64,000 bases of DNA from Agriotes lineatus. Taxonomy: Eukaryota > Arthropoda > Insecta > Coleoptera > Elateridae. Made by a program: the position numbers and the translations under genes. The stretch is taken from positions 1 through 64,000 of the forward strand of contig CALNHX010005865.1 in assembly GCA_940337035.1 (NCBI GenBank), given 5' to 3'. Positions 21,532 to 32,030 of the stretch are shown here, piece after piece (within the stretch, counting starts at the first letter, position 1; every line of letters starts with the position of its first letter). Below the pieces are notes generated by a model. It made no database searches. It saw nothing but the letters and a program-made list of their open reading frames with translations, and was not told the DNA's origin.

Positions 21532-22271
21532 CTAGCAACCAGTGAGACAAATGTCTCATTTAATAAAACAAAAAAGACCGTTTTTCAAATAGAACGCGTA
21601 TTAAATAAAAACAATATTTTTTAAAATCACGTGATTGAAATTCTGTTCCTGACCTGACATGACCATTCCAAACATATAACTTTAATAACTTTTTCCTCTA
21701 TCTCTTACGGTTTGGCTGCTGAAACAGCGTCCCGGACGGACCAGCGCCCGGACGGACGGAAATCACGCAATTTCTCGAAAACCGGAAGTGTCACGTGACT
21801 GAAATTCGGTTCCTGACCTGACATGACCATTCCAAACATATAACTGTCATAACTTTTTTCTCTATCTCTTACGGTTTGGCTGCTGAAACAGCGTCCCGGA
21901 CGGACCAGCGTCCCGGACGGACGGAAATCACGCAATTTCTCGAAAACCGGAAGTGTCACGTGACTGAAATTCGGTTCCTGACTTGACATGGCCATTCCAA
22001 ACATATAACTGTCATAACTTTTTTCTCTATCTCTTACGGTTTGGCTGCTGAAACAGCGTCCCGGACGGACCAGCGTCCCGGACGGACGGAAATCACGCAA
22101 TTTCTCGAAAACCGGAAGTGTCACGTGACTGAAATTCGGTTCCTGACCTGACATGGCCATTCCAAACATATAACTGTCATAACTTTTTTCTCTATCTCTT
22201 ACGGTTTGGCTGCTGAAACAGCGTCCCGGACGGACCAGCGTCCCAGACAGACAAGTCTATTAGATAAAGGA
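21532..22271 (-). mobile_element. Non-autonomous Helitron with four 165-bp internal repeats
   Basis: On the minus strand it starts TCCTTTATCTAATAGAC and ends with the hairpin TGAGACATTTGTCTCA followed by CTGGTTGCTAG: a 5'-TC, 3' hairpin and CTAG as expected for a Helitron. It sits between A and T, and the other arm is uninterrupted at that point (near 47150). The interior is a tandem repeat of period 165 bp, about four copies, with the CCCGGACGGACCAGCG motif. A shorter relative with two repeats is at 26363-26776. The long minus-strand open frame across the repeats is not a gene. Confidence 0.8.
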
Positions 22272-22567
22272 TTATTTGACTTATACAAACAACATCACAA
22301 ACTTGTTTCCATAATAATGAAGGCATCAGGGACCGGCAAAAGCATTTATCGATCCCTGATGCCCGTTTTCCGATCTTGACCGGCAAAACGCTACTTTCTG
22401 GCGCAAAAATTCTCCAGAAACTGCATATTTTCTGGTCAGTTGTAAAAAAAGCTGTTTATATACAACCTGGAGGAATTGGTCACTTTATGCCCTCCGCTAC
22501 ACGCCTGGCGTTAAACTTCACACGTGGGGGAAATTTATATCTTTGTTCCCTATACATATAAATAATT
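22272..22567. other. End of the duplicated flank (paralogous to 47151-47210 and 48130-48785)
   Basis: It aligns in pieces with the other arm, including the hairpin GGCATCAGGGA...TCCCTGATGCC (22320-22364) and the block GAATTGGTCACTTTAT. The paralogy is last visible near 22567/48788. Non-coding. Confidence 0.55.
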
Positions 22568-22935
22568 ATTTTCGACGACTGACATCGAAAGTAGATTTTT
22601 CTCACTGTCATTTTTGACAACCGAAAGTCGACATTCGCCGCTGAGCGCCGAGCGCTTTGGGTTTCCGCTTGAGCAAAATAGAGGCACTTGGGAATGTTTC
22701 CTTGACAACGCCCGTCATTTGTTTAACTGACCGCGTCGCATGTCATAGACTACGCGAGTATTAAATTGACTGTCAATTAATTTTTTCAAAAAATGAAATA
22801 TGATTATTGTCGCCTTAATTATGTGCTCAGTCGTCGAAAAAATAGTATTTATGTTTCTAGCTAAAAGTGCTTTTGCCGCTTGCGCATGAATATTGCTGGT
22901 TGAGGCTTGAGCACTTAACATACAATACACTACTG
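22568..22935. mobile_element. MITE with TTTTCGACGACTGA terminus, copy 1
   Basis: It shares termini and interior with 46627-47070 and, inverted, 33936-34376. It starts TTTTCGACGACTGACATCG, has an internal inverse TCAGTCGTCGAAAA, then a partial hairpin block ending near GTATTAAG-like sequence. The hairpin is shorter than in the other two copies. No coding capacity. Confidence 0.7.
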
Positions 22936-22941
22936 TATAAG

Positions 22942-23165
22942 CTATAGTACTATAACAGGGGAATACTTGCCTAGTTCTATCGGACAGCTTCCAGGACCTG
23001 GTAATCTTTTATTTTTAATACTTTTTAATGCAGAATAAATCTCCTCTAGAGTTATCTCTGCACATTGCTCATTTTGTGTTTCGAAGGGATCATATTGAAT
23101 CTGGCTGTATTCTGCTCGTTTTTGGGTAGCAAACCCTCGTAATACCGTTACCATATTTTAATTTA
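22942..23165 (-). pseudogene. LINE RT fragment (same family as 52672-52977)
   Basis: On the minus strand, 22942-23154 reads QNEQCAEITLEEIYSALKSI then KNKRLPGPGSCPIELGK. This is the N-terminal RT block (…GPD.IP.EL.K) of RTE/Jockey-like LINEs. It ends abruptly at the MITE boundary. A better copy is at 52672-52977. Confidence 0.7.
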
Positions 23166-25146
23166 ATTCTGTATATTGAATTACATTTTCCAGGCTTTAT
23201 TTGATTCTATCCTTCCCATTAATCCTTATATTTCTGGGTATTTCTTTTGCCACATTAAGTTCTTCTGTTTACACACCTCTTTTTTTACTTATTTGTTAAT
23301 TCTAATATATTGTTTCCTGTCTTCTGCATCCTTCTGCAACTATTGTAACGGCTCTTTTCAATTAAATTTTAAACGCGAGTTAATGCATTTAACACCGACT
23401 TTCGGAGCACCTTATAGCTATATTATGTAGCAAAGGAGTTCAAGCTTATCGCTGCAAGCGTTCGCATTCAGAAATAACCACCTGCAGCATTTTCGTGTTG
23501 AGACTTGTCGTCGTATATTCCATCCGAGTGGGCTATGAAAACAGCAGAATAGCTGGAAAAGTATTGATTTTCCGAGAGACGTTCTTGTTTCCAATCAAGC
23601 GAGCCGCTGTCGCATTGTTTCGCGGGCGCGCTTGCAGCATTGGTAATAAAGTTCTTCTAGTTATATTCTTTGCGTATTAATTTTTCTTATTTAGGCTGGA
23701 TTGTTCTGCGCTCTTCGTTCCTCGAAATCGCTGCGATGCGTTTTCTACGATAATGAGACGCATCTAATTTTTGATACTTAGGTAAGCAAATACGGGCTAA
23801 AATCAAGCCACTACGGGCTAAAATTAGGCCGCTACGGGCTGAAATTAAGGCAGCTATTATGAGCTCTCACGAAGGCTTAAATTCAGCATCCCGGAGCTAA
23901 CGTTTTGTCTCTTCTTTGAACTAACCAGTTTCCCGATTTCGCGCCTGTGCGTAGCCAGAAATTTCCTTCCTTTTGGCGGTAGCTTTTTTTAAGTGGCGAC
24001 CTTGAGATTCTAAGAACCATGTTGGCCTTGAGTCTTCGTGGAAAAATGCAACGAACAGGACTTCCCTGCCGAACGCTGGACTTCATCATTAATTAAACTG
24101 TAAGTGCATGCCATTATCAGCTCTGTTTTTTATCGACAAAGCATTATGCCGCAAACTTATGTCAGTTCTTACTAAGATCTTATCAACTCAAACTGAGTGT
24201 GTAAAATTAATTTTTAGGCTCAATTGTTTATTACTTATAAAGAGCGAGTACTCAAATATTTTGAAATTGTTGAAATAACGTGTAAACTATATAGCAGATA
24301 GCGCCCTTGGCGTTGTACGTTTATGCCAGTTGTGATTGCACAGGTGTTAGCCTGAAGTTGTAATTTAAGCTATAACCAGCGAGTTCTGAAATGCTACTTC
24401 GAACTGAAGTTTTTAAAATGTTGTTTTGTCTGTTTTTCCCGATATAGAATCACATGTGTGTGTGTAAGTTGGATGACGAAAACCTTGAACTATTTGTTTT
24501 GAATATCAAATATTCTTTTCACTGTTGCTGTTTGTATTTGTTGTTGTTCGCTTTACTACATTTAGATTGAGGTATGCAGCGAAGCTTACAAGGTAGGTGT
24601 TGATTTATTTTGATTGCTAGGTTTGTGTTATTTGTTGTGAGTAACGACATGGCGCCCAACTCTTTTATTAATCTACTGTTTAATTGTAAAAACCGGAAGC
24701 ATTTCTTAGCCTGATCCTTAATCCACGTCATATTCTTCCGAGAGTTGAAAGAGCTAGCCGTTGCCTTGTCAACCGCTTCGTGTAGGGCGGTACAGTATCT
24801 TCCGTATGATTTTTTCTTTTGGTCTACTAGGTTTTTAACAGCTTCATTTCACCAATCGTCTCCAACTTTCTGATTTTCTGTATTTCTCTTCTCTAGTGGG
24901 TCTTTATAAGCGGGCCGAAAAATAGATTATTCACAACCATATATGTAATAAAGTCATTAGTGAAATTAAAGTGTTGGAGACCCCACCCCGGGCGGGAAGT
25001 AAATTGCCATAACAGCGAGTGGAAAGTAATCTATTTCCGACCGCCGTCATGGCAACAGATTTTCGCCACACCGTATTATTATTTGCTTAACGTCAGTTTG
25101 GAAGAACTGTCAAATAATTTTTTCCAAATTGTTTAAAATAAAGTGG
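23166..25146. other. No gene seen; small tandem repeat at 23787-23852
   Basis: The first 150 bp are LINE-derived sequence resembling 53035-53130. At 23787-23852 are three copies of a 21-bp unit (TACGGGCTAAAATCAAGCC). A short GT microsatellite lies near 24454. TGGCGCCCAAC near 24650 resembles a retroviral-type primer-binding site, but no LTR was found beside it. Near 24915-25060 is an imperfect palindrome around ATAGATTA...TAATCTAT. No supported gene. Confidence 0.45.
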
Positions 25147-25575
25147 TTGTGTTAAAATATCATACATACCACGGTGAAAACTTTCATTCCTGTCTCAAGA
25201 TAAAATTAACCTCTCGACAGTAATGACACACTTTCCACCTGGGTATGTAACATACTATTACAGCCCGCTCATGGTCTTGTTTGTCAGTTTGTCAACCAAT
25301 GACATCGTAAGTTACCAATATTTATAAAAATTATATATCTGGTTTTAATTGTGAATATTCTGGTTTGTTCTAAGCTTCACATTTACTTATATGTGAAGTT
25401 GATGCCAAGGTAGCAGTAACTATTTGATTGCCAATTTTTTTCTACCAGTGTTTAATTTGTTTTGTAAAGAAACTTGGGTGCAGCTCTCTACCACAGTAGA
25501 GTTTTTTTTTAATTTTTCGTGACGCTTCATACTTAGGATATCTCCATCTGAATCAGCTCACAACATAGCGGATGA
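25147..25575. repeat. Dispersed repeat, related to 53140-53345
   Basis: Bases 25355-25575 match 53145-53345 (GTGAAGTTGATGCCAAGGTAG, GATTGCCAA..TTTTCTACC, GGATATCTCCA.CTGAATCAGC). The neighbouring sequence differs, so this is a dispersed element. The second copy follows LINE sequence, suggesting a LINE 5' segment. Confidence 0.5.
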
Positions 25576-25726
25576 GCGGCGGAAACAGTGGTCGGGATAT
25601 TTGTAAGGATCAAGCAATTTAAAATATTGTGCTATTATTATTTCTTTTTTTGGCATAGAGACAAAGATATTTTTTCCAACAGGTTGTGTAGAGCATTTTC
25701 CATTTTTGAAGAAAACAAAGAACCGT

Positions 25727-25935
25727 TCATGAGCTTTGTGTTGTGTGCGTAATGCAGCAGATTCCTAGAAAACCTTCATTATTATTCACAACAGTAAATG
25801 TTCTTGTGGTTTTTGTTTTCGTTTCACGTAATCTTACAATCACCCCAGAGCCCAAATGCTCAATAGCATCCACTGCTAAGTTGGTCAGTTCTTCTCGGCG
25901 ACACGCTCCTGCGATGCCCATAATTAAGGCTACTT
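25727..25935 (-). pseudogene. Crypton-like tyrosine recombinase fragment (catalytic Arg block)
   Basis: Minus strand: MGIAGACRREELTNL, then a strand rich in TKTKTTRTFTV. This resembles the start of the catalytic domain of Crypton-type tyrosine recombinases of insects, with the first catalytic arginine in the RREEL context. Later catalytic blocks (HxxR, Tyr) were not found in readable frames downstream (25580-25727). Together with 27941-28306 it looks like one recombinase gene split by later insertions, or two truncated copies. Confidence 0.6.
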
Positions 25936-25954
25936 ATAACAATTTATATAGTAA

Positions 25955-26110
25955 CTAGTATTCCCGCTGAAAAATATTTTGCAATTTACAAAACTTCTTT
26001 GTAGACAATGTTTAACGTATGGGACTATCCATCAGGTAAAATTTGATTTTTTAAGTTTTCAAAACTACTCGCACGTGACATTGCTACATACACTTGACCA
26101 TAGCTAAATA
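25955..26110 (-). pseudogene. 3' end of an autonomous Helitron: helicase motif VI remnant
   Basis: On the minus strand the frame reads SYGQVYVAMSRASSFENLK, the conserved (G)Q.YVA.SR block at the C-terminus of Helitron Pif1-type helicases. A stop follows shortly, then a non-coding tail ending GCGGGAATACTAG before T. The CTAG end marks the Helitron 3' terminus at 25955. The rest of the protein is not visible. Confidence 0.65.
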
Positions 26111-26135
26111 CTGGTTGTGACGGAAAGGGCCATAA

Positions 26136-26362
26136 TTATATATAACAGCAATAAGATAACATGAACAACAAAATAGAATGCTTGAGTAAGAAAGAGATGA
26201 CCATACGATAAAATTATTTTAGTAGGCATGTTTAGTTGACTTATGTCATAATTAAATAAGCGTCGTGCCTACTCGAATATTTACTACTATGTTTATCTCT
26301 TTCTTACTCAAGCAATACGTGATATTTTCTTGTTCATGGTATCTCATTGCTGTTATATATAA
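26136..26362. mobile_element. MITE with ~70-bp imperfect TIRs
   Basis: Left arm 26136-26207 (TTATATATAACAGCAATAAG..., CTTGAGTAAGAAAGAGAT) is the imperfect inverse of the right arm ending at 26362. The spacer has a smaller palindrome around TAGGCATG/GTGCCTA. It abuts the Helitron that starts at 26363. Non-coding. Confidence 0.7.
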
Positions 26363-26776
26363 CTAGCAACCAGTGAGACAAATGTCTCATTTAATAAAAC
26401 AAAAAAGACCGTTTTTCAAATAGAACGCGTATTAAATAAAAACAATAATATTTTTTAAAATCACGTGATAGAAATTCGGTTCCTGGCCTGACATGACCAT
26501 TCCAAACATATAACTTTAATAACTTTTTTCTCTATCTCTTACGGTTTGGCTGCTGAAACAGCTTCCCGGACGGACCAGCGTCCCGGACGGACGGAAATCA
26601 CGTGATTTCTCGAAAACCGGAAGTGTCACGTGACTGAAATTCGGTTCCTGACCTGACATGACCATTTCAAACATATAACTTTCATAACTTTTTTCTCTAT
26701 CTCTTACGGTTTGGCTGCTGAAACAGCGTCCCGGACGGACCAGCGTCCCGAACAGACAAGTCTATTAGATAAAGGA
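26363..26776 (-). mobile_element. Non-autonomous Helitron with two 165-bp internal repeats
   Basis: Same family, ends and orientation as 21532-22271: minus-strand start TCCTTTATCTAATAGAC, end hairpin then CTGGTTGCTAG, inserted between A and T. It has two 165-bp repeat units instead of four, so repeat number differs between copies of one family. Confidence 0.8.
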
Positions 26777-27940
26777 TTGTGGCCCAATCGGTATATTCCT
26801 ACTTTATCCGGAGTTTGCCTTTGTGGTTTATTAATTATCATCGCACATGCTAGGCGCACAGAGAAAATGGGAAGGGTACCACAAAGAAGAGCTAGAAGAA
26901 GGCCGAATAGAATTTTGAATTAATAGATTACAAAAGCGGTGACTGAATGCAACTTAAACGAAGGAAACTGTGAGGATGGAAAAGTATGAAAAACAAGTGT
27001 CGGATAAGGTCGAACGACGTTTTAACAATATGCGTATGCTTGTACCAACAGGGAAACCAATGAACCAGCGTGTAAATAAGCACATCCACATAATTATAAT
27101 AAGCAGAAAAATATCTTACAACATCTGAGCAATACCGATTTTCTTTAACTGCCACTTTACATGAATTTGGCGTTTGTGTCACGAATCAGCAAACCATTGA
27201 TTTCAAATAAACATTTAGTAGTTACAGCAGTACATTGCAAAAATCAACAGAACGCCGCAGGCTGACTTCGAGAATATATTTGGTTTACTGCTACTGCATG
27301 GCCGGTTGCAACCACTTGAGAGCTACAATATGATGGGTTTTCTCTACAAATTAACAATTTATTTTCAATTTAAGACTTTTGTGCACATCGGGACGGCTTT
27401 CATTTAAAAAAAGAATTATCGAAATCGGCCAAGTAGAAGTCTCAAAGTAGATGTCGAAAGAAAACGCTTCACGTTTTATATATAGTACATTTTTTTTCTA
27501 TAATAATTTTCAAGGTCAACTTTCTAGGGGATAAGTTGCATTCTTGCATGGTCCCTAGTTTTAATAATGTTGGTACATAGATTTTTCTTCCACTAAAAAA
27601 AATTATTGTCATTTTGACAGATATGTCATAATTTAATATCGCTTGCTTCATTTTTGCATTTAAAATATTTCTTGGTTTTCTTTATTTATCCGATTTTATT
27701 GATGATGCGATGATTCCATGTTAAAAAAATAAATTTGTCAAGAGTTCAAATTAAGAAACTTTTACATTCAAAATTGACACATAACCATAATTTTGAAAAA
27801 GTTCTACCAACACGAGGTATAAAAATTTCCTAGCGTTTTAATCACATGTCTACCAACATTGTAACACTTTGACAGTTATTATAGAAAAAAAACGTACTAT
27901 AGATTCGTTAATATTATACAAATATGAAAATAAAGCTTAC
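26777..27940. other. No gene seen
   Basis: Between the Helitron and the Crypton-like exon. Mostly AT-rich from 27350 on, with short unsupported frames on both strands. Some of it is probably the interior of the decayed autonomous Helitron, but no Rep motif is readable. Confidence 0.4.
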
Positions 27941-28306
27941 CTTGATAATTAACAAAGTACATAGTGTCCAGTGCATGTCGAATAAACTTTTCGATCTCGT
28001 CTCTTGACAACATTTTCGATTCTTTGGGATTAAAATTTCGGATTTTCTTATCAAAAGCAGTTTACCGAATTTACAGATGTTAATATTATCCTTTAACACC
28101 AGAGTAGCTTTCAGCATCGAGTTAAATATCTATGATGACTGCCATCTCTTCAATTTATACAAAAAATATGCCATTCTTCAAAAAATTTTGGATTTTTTTA
28201 AATTTGTATCACTTACTGAAAGCAGAGACAGTTTTAGCGTCGCAGCCATTGCAGCTTCAGCAACTTCGGGTGGAATACAAGCAAACAAATTTTCATCGTC
28301 GTCCAT
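27941..28306 (-). pseudogene. Crypton-like tyrosine recombinase, N-terminal fragments
   Basis: Minus strand. A first piece starts with ATG at 28306 and reads MDDDENLFACIPPEVAEAAM, ending at a good donor (TCA|GTAAGT, 28217). A second piece contains SMLKATLVLKDNINICKFGK and ends AAG|GTAAGC at 27941. Both resemble the N-terminal, core-binding part of insect Crypton-type recombinases. The splice-like ends suggest an intron-containing gene or a domesticated copy. In-frame stops between the pieces and the missing central segment argue that it is now a pseudogene. Confidence 0.55.
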
Positions 28307-28569
28307 GTTAACATCGCGAAGCAGAAATTATTAGACCACAATTACAATCAAATTGCAATATAACTGCTTTTATTTCCACTGTTACTATTGGTACCTACTT
28401 GCACGTTCTTAAAAACAGATGTTTGTCTATCAGAATCACGTGTGTCAATTTAACAAGTAATGACATCATAAGTTGCCAACATTTATAAAAAATTGACCTA
28501 TTGTGCTACCTTCAAGTAATTTATTTGTATATGTTTTCTGTGTAGTCTTCTTACTCTACGTCATAGAAC

Positions 28570-28735
28570 AGTTTTCGGAGGAGAGAAACGTTAATTGTAT
28601 CCCAACGTCGGATGGTCACCCGGTTTTGCATCGATCCAGTGGACTGCGGAAAAAGTTCCGCCTAATCAAGGAATCGAACCTAGAACTTGCTTATTGAAAG
28701 TCTAGCACCCTATTCACTGTGCCACCGAGGTGGTA
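28570..28735 (-). mobile_element. tRNA-derived SINE
   Basis: On the minus strand from 28735: ACCTCGGTGGCACAGTGAAT (A-box-like) and, about 35 bases on, GGTTCGATTCC (perfect B box), spaced as in a tRNA. A non-tRNA body follows, containing a short hairpin GCGGAACTTTTTCCGC. The tRNA of origin is unclear. No target duplication was identified. Confidence 0.6.
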
Positions 28736-28819
28736 ATGCGAACGTTACAAGTGCGATTTTTAAGAAAATGCGTAAAACATTCCAGCAATTACCATATTAT
28801 GCCATAATGCTCAAGTTTG

Positions 28820-29715
28820 TACAAAAGAGGTTCTATGGGCACCCGGGCAAAGGCTTTTGCAAAATCTAAGCAGATTATGTCAATGGGAATATCATCATCA
28901 AATGTTCTTACATACACTGAAGTAGATTTGATATCACGGACTGACCAGGAAGGCAACCGTGCTGGCTGCGTGGAAGGACATCATTGTCCAAGAAAACTTC
29001 TTTGACTCCAACGTTTTTCATAAACTTGCAGAACGGAAGTAATACCAATGGGTCTATAATTGTTAGCTAGCAGTCTGCCTCCTTTCTTAAATACTACTCG
29101 TAGTCGTAGTATAACAGCAGCACCCTTTCTTACGACTTGTAGCTTACATTCGTTAAACGATTGTTGCATTACTGCCCTAATGGGAAGGGAGAACGTTTTA
29201 ACCCACATTTTAAGGAAATGGTGAAATTGAGTTTGAGCATGGCGAGGATGCTGGGTTAAGATTTAGAAGCTCTTTTCATATATTCTGTGTGAATTTCACT
29301 GTAGTTATAGCAGATTCAATTACAGTATCATTTTGAAGCTTTGGATCGTTTGCGAAAAGCTCGCAGACGTATGCGCCATAGAATTGTTTGGCAAACATAT
29401 CTAATTTTTCAGCAGCTGACAAGTTCTTCTCTAACGAAATTTGTTAGCGTATTGACAAATACTCGGGTTTTGAATGATCTGTTAAGGTAGCTAAAGAAAT
29501 TATTTTCGGAACTACATCGAGCTATTCTAAGTTTGTAAGTGACCGAGTTAGAGATTGCTCGGTAGTGAGGATAATTAGCAATATTTTTATATTTGATTTT
29601 ACCCTTTGTTCATCCAGGGTTTGCCGTGCAGTTTTCGGCGTTTCAGTAGCGGTACAAATTCTGCAGTGGAATTTTCAACAATTGCGGTAAAGTTGGTGTA
29701 AGATGTCTTGGTGCT
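28820..29715 (-). pseudogene. Jockey/I-type LINE reverse transcriptase fragment
   Basis: Minus strand, shifting frames: RRKLHGKPWMNKG near 29620 (pre-RT linker), KQFYGAYVCELFANDPK near 29370, LNLNPASSPCSNSI near 29240, and a longer frame at 28981-29208 with FKKGGRLLANNYRPIGITS. The block order is that of a non-LTR RT entering its first motifs. The catalytic YADD region lies beyond the truncation. Several stops. Confidence 0.75.
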
Positions 29716-29759
29716 ATCCGCTAGTTGAATGTTTTGTTTGTTAAAGTGTTCCTAGGCAG

Positions 29760-30540
29760 AATAGGTAGGAAAATCACAGGCAATATAAGATACAAATGAA
29801 AACGTGTATAAAGCCCTTCAGAAAGCAAAAAAAATAAAGCACCAGGACCAGGAAATATACAAATGGAACATTTTAATTCTGGAAAAAAAACTGGGAAAAC
29901 AGTAAACAAAAATAATAACCAAAATAAAAGCAGGTAATGATATTCCTAAAAAATGGAATGAATCATTACATAAGTTCCTTCTTTAAAATAACTATAAAGA
30001 CTGTAATAACTATAGAGGAAAAACTGTTATCCCATCCATAACCAGACTGCCCTCCAGTGCAATAGAAGAAGAATAAATTAACATTAGTGAAGAATAAAGC
30101 GGTTTTCGAAAAGAAGTATCGTTCTGCGGCAACATACACTGCGTGAGACGGAAAATAAAGAAAAGCTGAGAAAAGATAGATAGGTACATAAGATGACCTT
30201 TAAAAATCACGAAAAGGCATTCGATAACCTACTAAATACGAAAGAAAAAGAAAAATGTACAAACTTAGTAAAAATATTCTACGTAAGTAACCAGATAAAA
30301 AAAAACAAATTACGAAAACCATCCAAACATCAAAATAACTGAAGCAAGGCTGTAGTCTGTCGCTCTTGTTACTTAAGGTATAGATCGAACAGATTCCGGA
30401 AACGTGGTTCCCGAAATGCCCAGGAATGGTATTAAGAATAGACGACAATAGAATACATTCGTTCTTATTTGCTGATGGCCAAATTATATTAGCACAAGAT
30501 GAACAAGACATGGAAACAAGTGAAGAAAACTATAGGTATA
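29760..30540 (+). pseudogene. Non-LTR retrotransposon RT fragment upstream of the P450 pseudogene
   Basis: Plus strand, many stops and shifts. YEREKEKCTNLVKIFY and then SYLLMAKLY/FLFADGQIILAQDEQD (30460-30500) correspond to the RT palm region with the FADD motif mutated to FADG. It ends directly against the last intron of the P450 pseudogene, so it may have removed or displaced upstream exons of that gene. Confidence 0.7.
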
Positions 30541-30600
30541 TGGTAATGTGCGGTAGGTTTGTAAAACTGGTGTCTTATTTTTTGCCTTGTTTTATTTCAG

Positions 30601-31032
30601 ACTCCCTGCAAAAATTGCCCGTTATGTTACAGATAGATATAGCTTGTGAGAAACTCTACATTATAGAATCTATCAATAAACGGAAAAGACCAGTTCACCT
30701 AAAAAAGGGCGACTCAATTTTGATATCAATTTATGTTTTGCCCAGAGACTAACTTATATCCAGAACCTGAGCGTTTCGATTCAGAACGGTTTAGTAATGA
30801 AAATAAATATAGCGTTACGTCCTATGCTTAATTTCCTTTTGAGTCTAGCCCAAAAAATTGTATAGGAAATAGATTCCCACTCATGGAAGTTATATTAGTG
30901 TTCTTCCATTTGTTAACTAAATTTTAAATAACAGTAGTAGATATGACATATGCAGCACTGAAACTGGCTAAACCAGAATTCCAGTTAAAGGCTGAAGGAC
31001 ATTTCTGGTTGGGTCTGAAATTAAGAACGTAA
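30601..31032 (+). pseudogene. CYP9-like P450, last exon only, broken
   Basis: After an acceptor TTTTATTTCAG the sequence aligns to exon 5 of the two other P450s up to the same stop position. Recognisable parts: RPVHLKKGDS, then, after a 2-bp loss near 30752, PEPERFDSERF, and SSPKNCIGNR, in which the haem cysteine is kept but the FGxG part is lost. In-frame stops replace at least two codons. It is clearly more diverged than the other two copies are from each other. Exons 1-4 are missing; LINE sequence lies upstream. Confidence 0.8.
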
Positions 31033-31104
31033 CTGAGTGATTGGTTCAGTTAATGCATTGGCCGATGTTTAGTTATTACGAATATATGTCTATAGTATTG
31101 ATGT

Positions 31105-31405
31105 ACAATTATTGTCCTCAGAACTAATGTCACCCCGAGCGCCAGCTTAGCTATCTCGATACACAATACATTTAACGTCACTTGACCCAATGTTTTCTAG
31201 ATGCTAATACACACAAAGCGTGATACCGAAAGCGATTGGGCAGAGAGAAAGTAGACGTTTTAGAAGCAAATCCTTCCGTTTAATACATTTCGGTAGTGAA
31301 TCACACGGGGTTACAGTTTATTTATAGTAAGCAGGTTTTATTTCACTGCTGTTGTTAATATTATTTGTTATTTGCATGATTTAGAAACAAGACATGAAGT
31401 AATTC
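31105..31405 (+). repeat. Left arm of a large inverted repeat
   Basis: About 300 bp following the P450 pseudogene, imperfectly inverse to 33080-33375 (AGAACTAATG, TTAACGTCA, GGGCAGAGAGAAAGTA, GTTACAGTTTATTT, AACAAGACATGAAGTAATTC are shared). The arms are about 1.7 kb apart. Confidence 0.65.
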
Positions 31406-31582
31406 TGGTTGAATATAAACTTTAACAGATATTTCATGAAGTTGTTGAGGAGTTGAAAGATTTTCGTTTATTGTTAAACGTTTTATGTGATTAAGGAGTC
31501 ACCATCTTCCCGAAGTTTAATTTAAAATTGAAATAGATTTTTCTACCGCTAAAGGCACAACATTGGAAACCTAGATTTGACA

Positions 31583-31725
31583 ATAGTATATTATTCAACA
31601 AGTTTAGAAAAGTGATATTTTACTGAACAAGTATGGCAAGTTTGAGTACGAGCGTTAGCGAGTACTTAAACGGCCATACGAGTTCAGCAAAACCACTTTT
31701 CTAACGTGTTGAGTATACTATTTTA
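31583..31725. mobile_element. Hairpin element with AATAGTATA ends
   Basis: A long imperfect palindrome. The ends are AATAGTATATTATTCAAC and GTTGAGTATACTATT. The inner arms are TTTAGAAAAGTG/CACTTTTCTAA and CTGAAC.AAGTATGGC/GCCATACGAGTTCAG. The apex is GAGCGTTAGCGAGT. Non-coding. Confidence 0.65.
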
Positions 31726-31857
31726 TCGCATTTCATAAGAAATGTAAAATATTAAATGTTTACATACAAGTGACACTAAATGTCAAAACATAACCAAGCT
31801 GAGCAGAACTCGTTCTTATGTACTAAAGCACAATAAGCAGCTCCAGTTGATGTTATG

Positions 31858-32030
31858 CGTTTGGCCGTACTGAAGTGTGTTTTTGGTGACACTGTAAGTC
31901 TATGTCGAGGTTAGGAAATTAGGTTTTGCGTCAATCTGTATCAATACTGACGCAAAACCTAACCTGCTAACCTCGAATTTGACATAGACTTACAGTGCCA
32001 CCAACGATACACTTCAGTATTGCCAAACGT
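31858..32030. mobile_element. Foldback element 3 with shared palindromic core
   Basis: The full palindromic core (GGTGACACTGTAAGTCTATG ... CATAGACTTACAGTGCCACC, with AGGTTAGGAAATTAGGTTTT and its inverse inside) is bracketed by short outer arms GCGTTTGGCCGTACTGAAG and CTTCAGTATTGCCAAACG. These outer arms are unrelated to those at 4219-4469 and 6708-6928. Confidence 0.75.

Noticed and set aside
21705..22169. 154-codon minus-strand frame with repeated SGQEPNFSHVTLPVFEKL
   Set aside because: It is the translation of the 165-bp tandem repeat inside a non-autonomous Helitron; 165 is a multiple of three, so openness is expected.
24640..24665. TGGCGCCCAAC, resembling a retroelement primer-binding site
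   Set aside because: No LTR end, leader or gag sequence could be recognised on either side.
25294..28497. Direct repeat AATGACATC.TAAGTT.CCAA flanking the Crypton-like region, as element ends or target duplication
   Set aside because: Only about 35 bp, imperfect, at uneven distances from the recombinase fragments; could equally be a small dispersed repeat.
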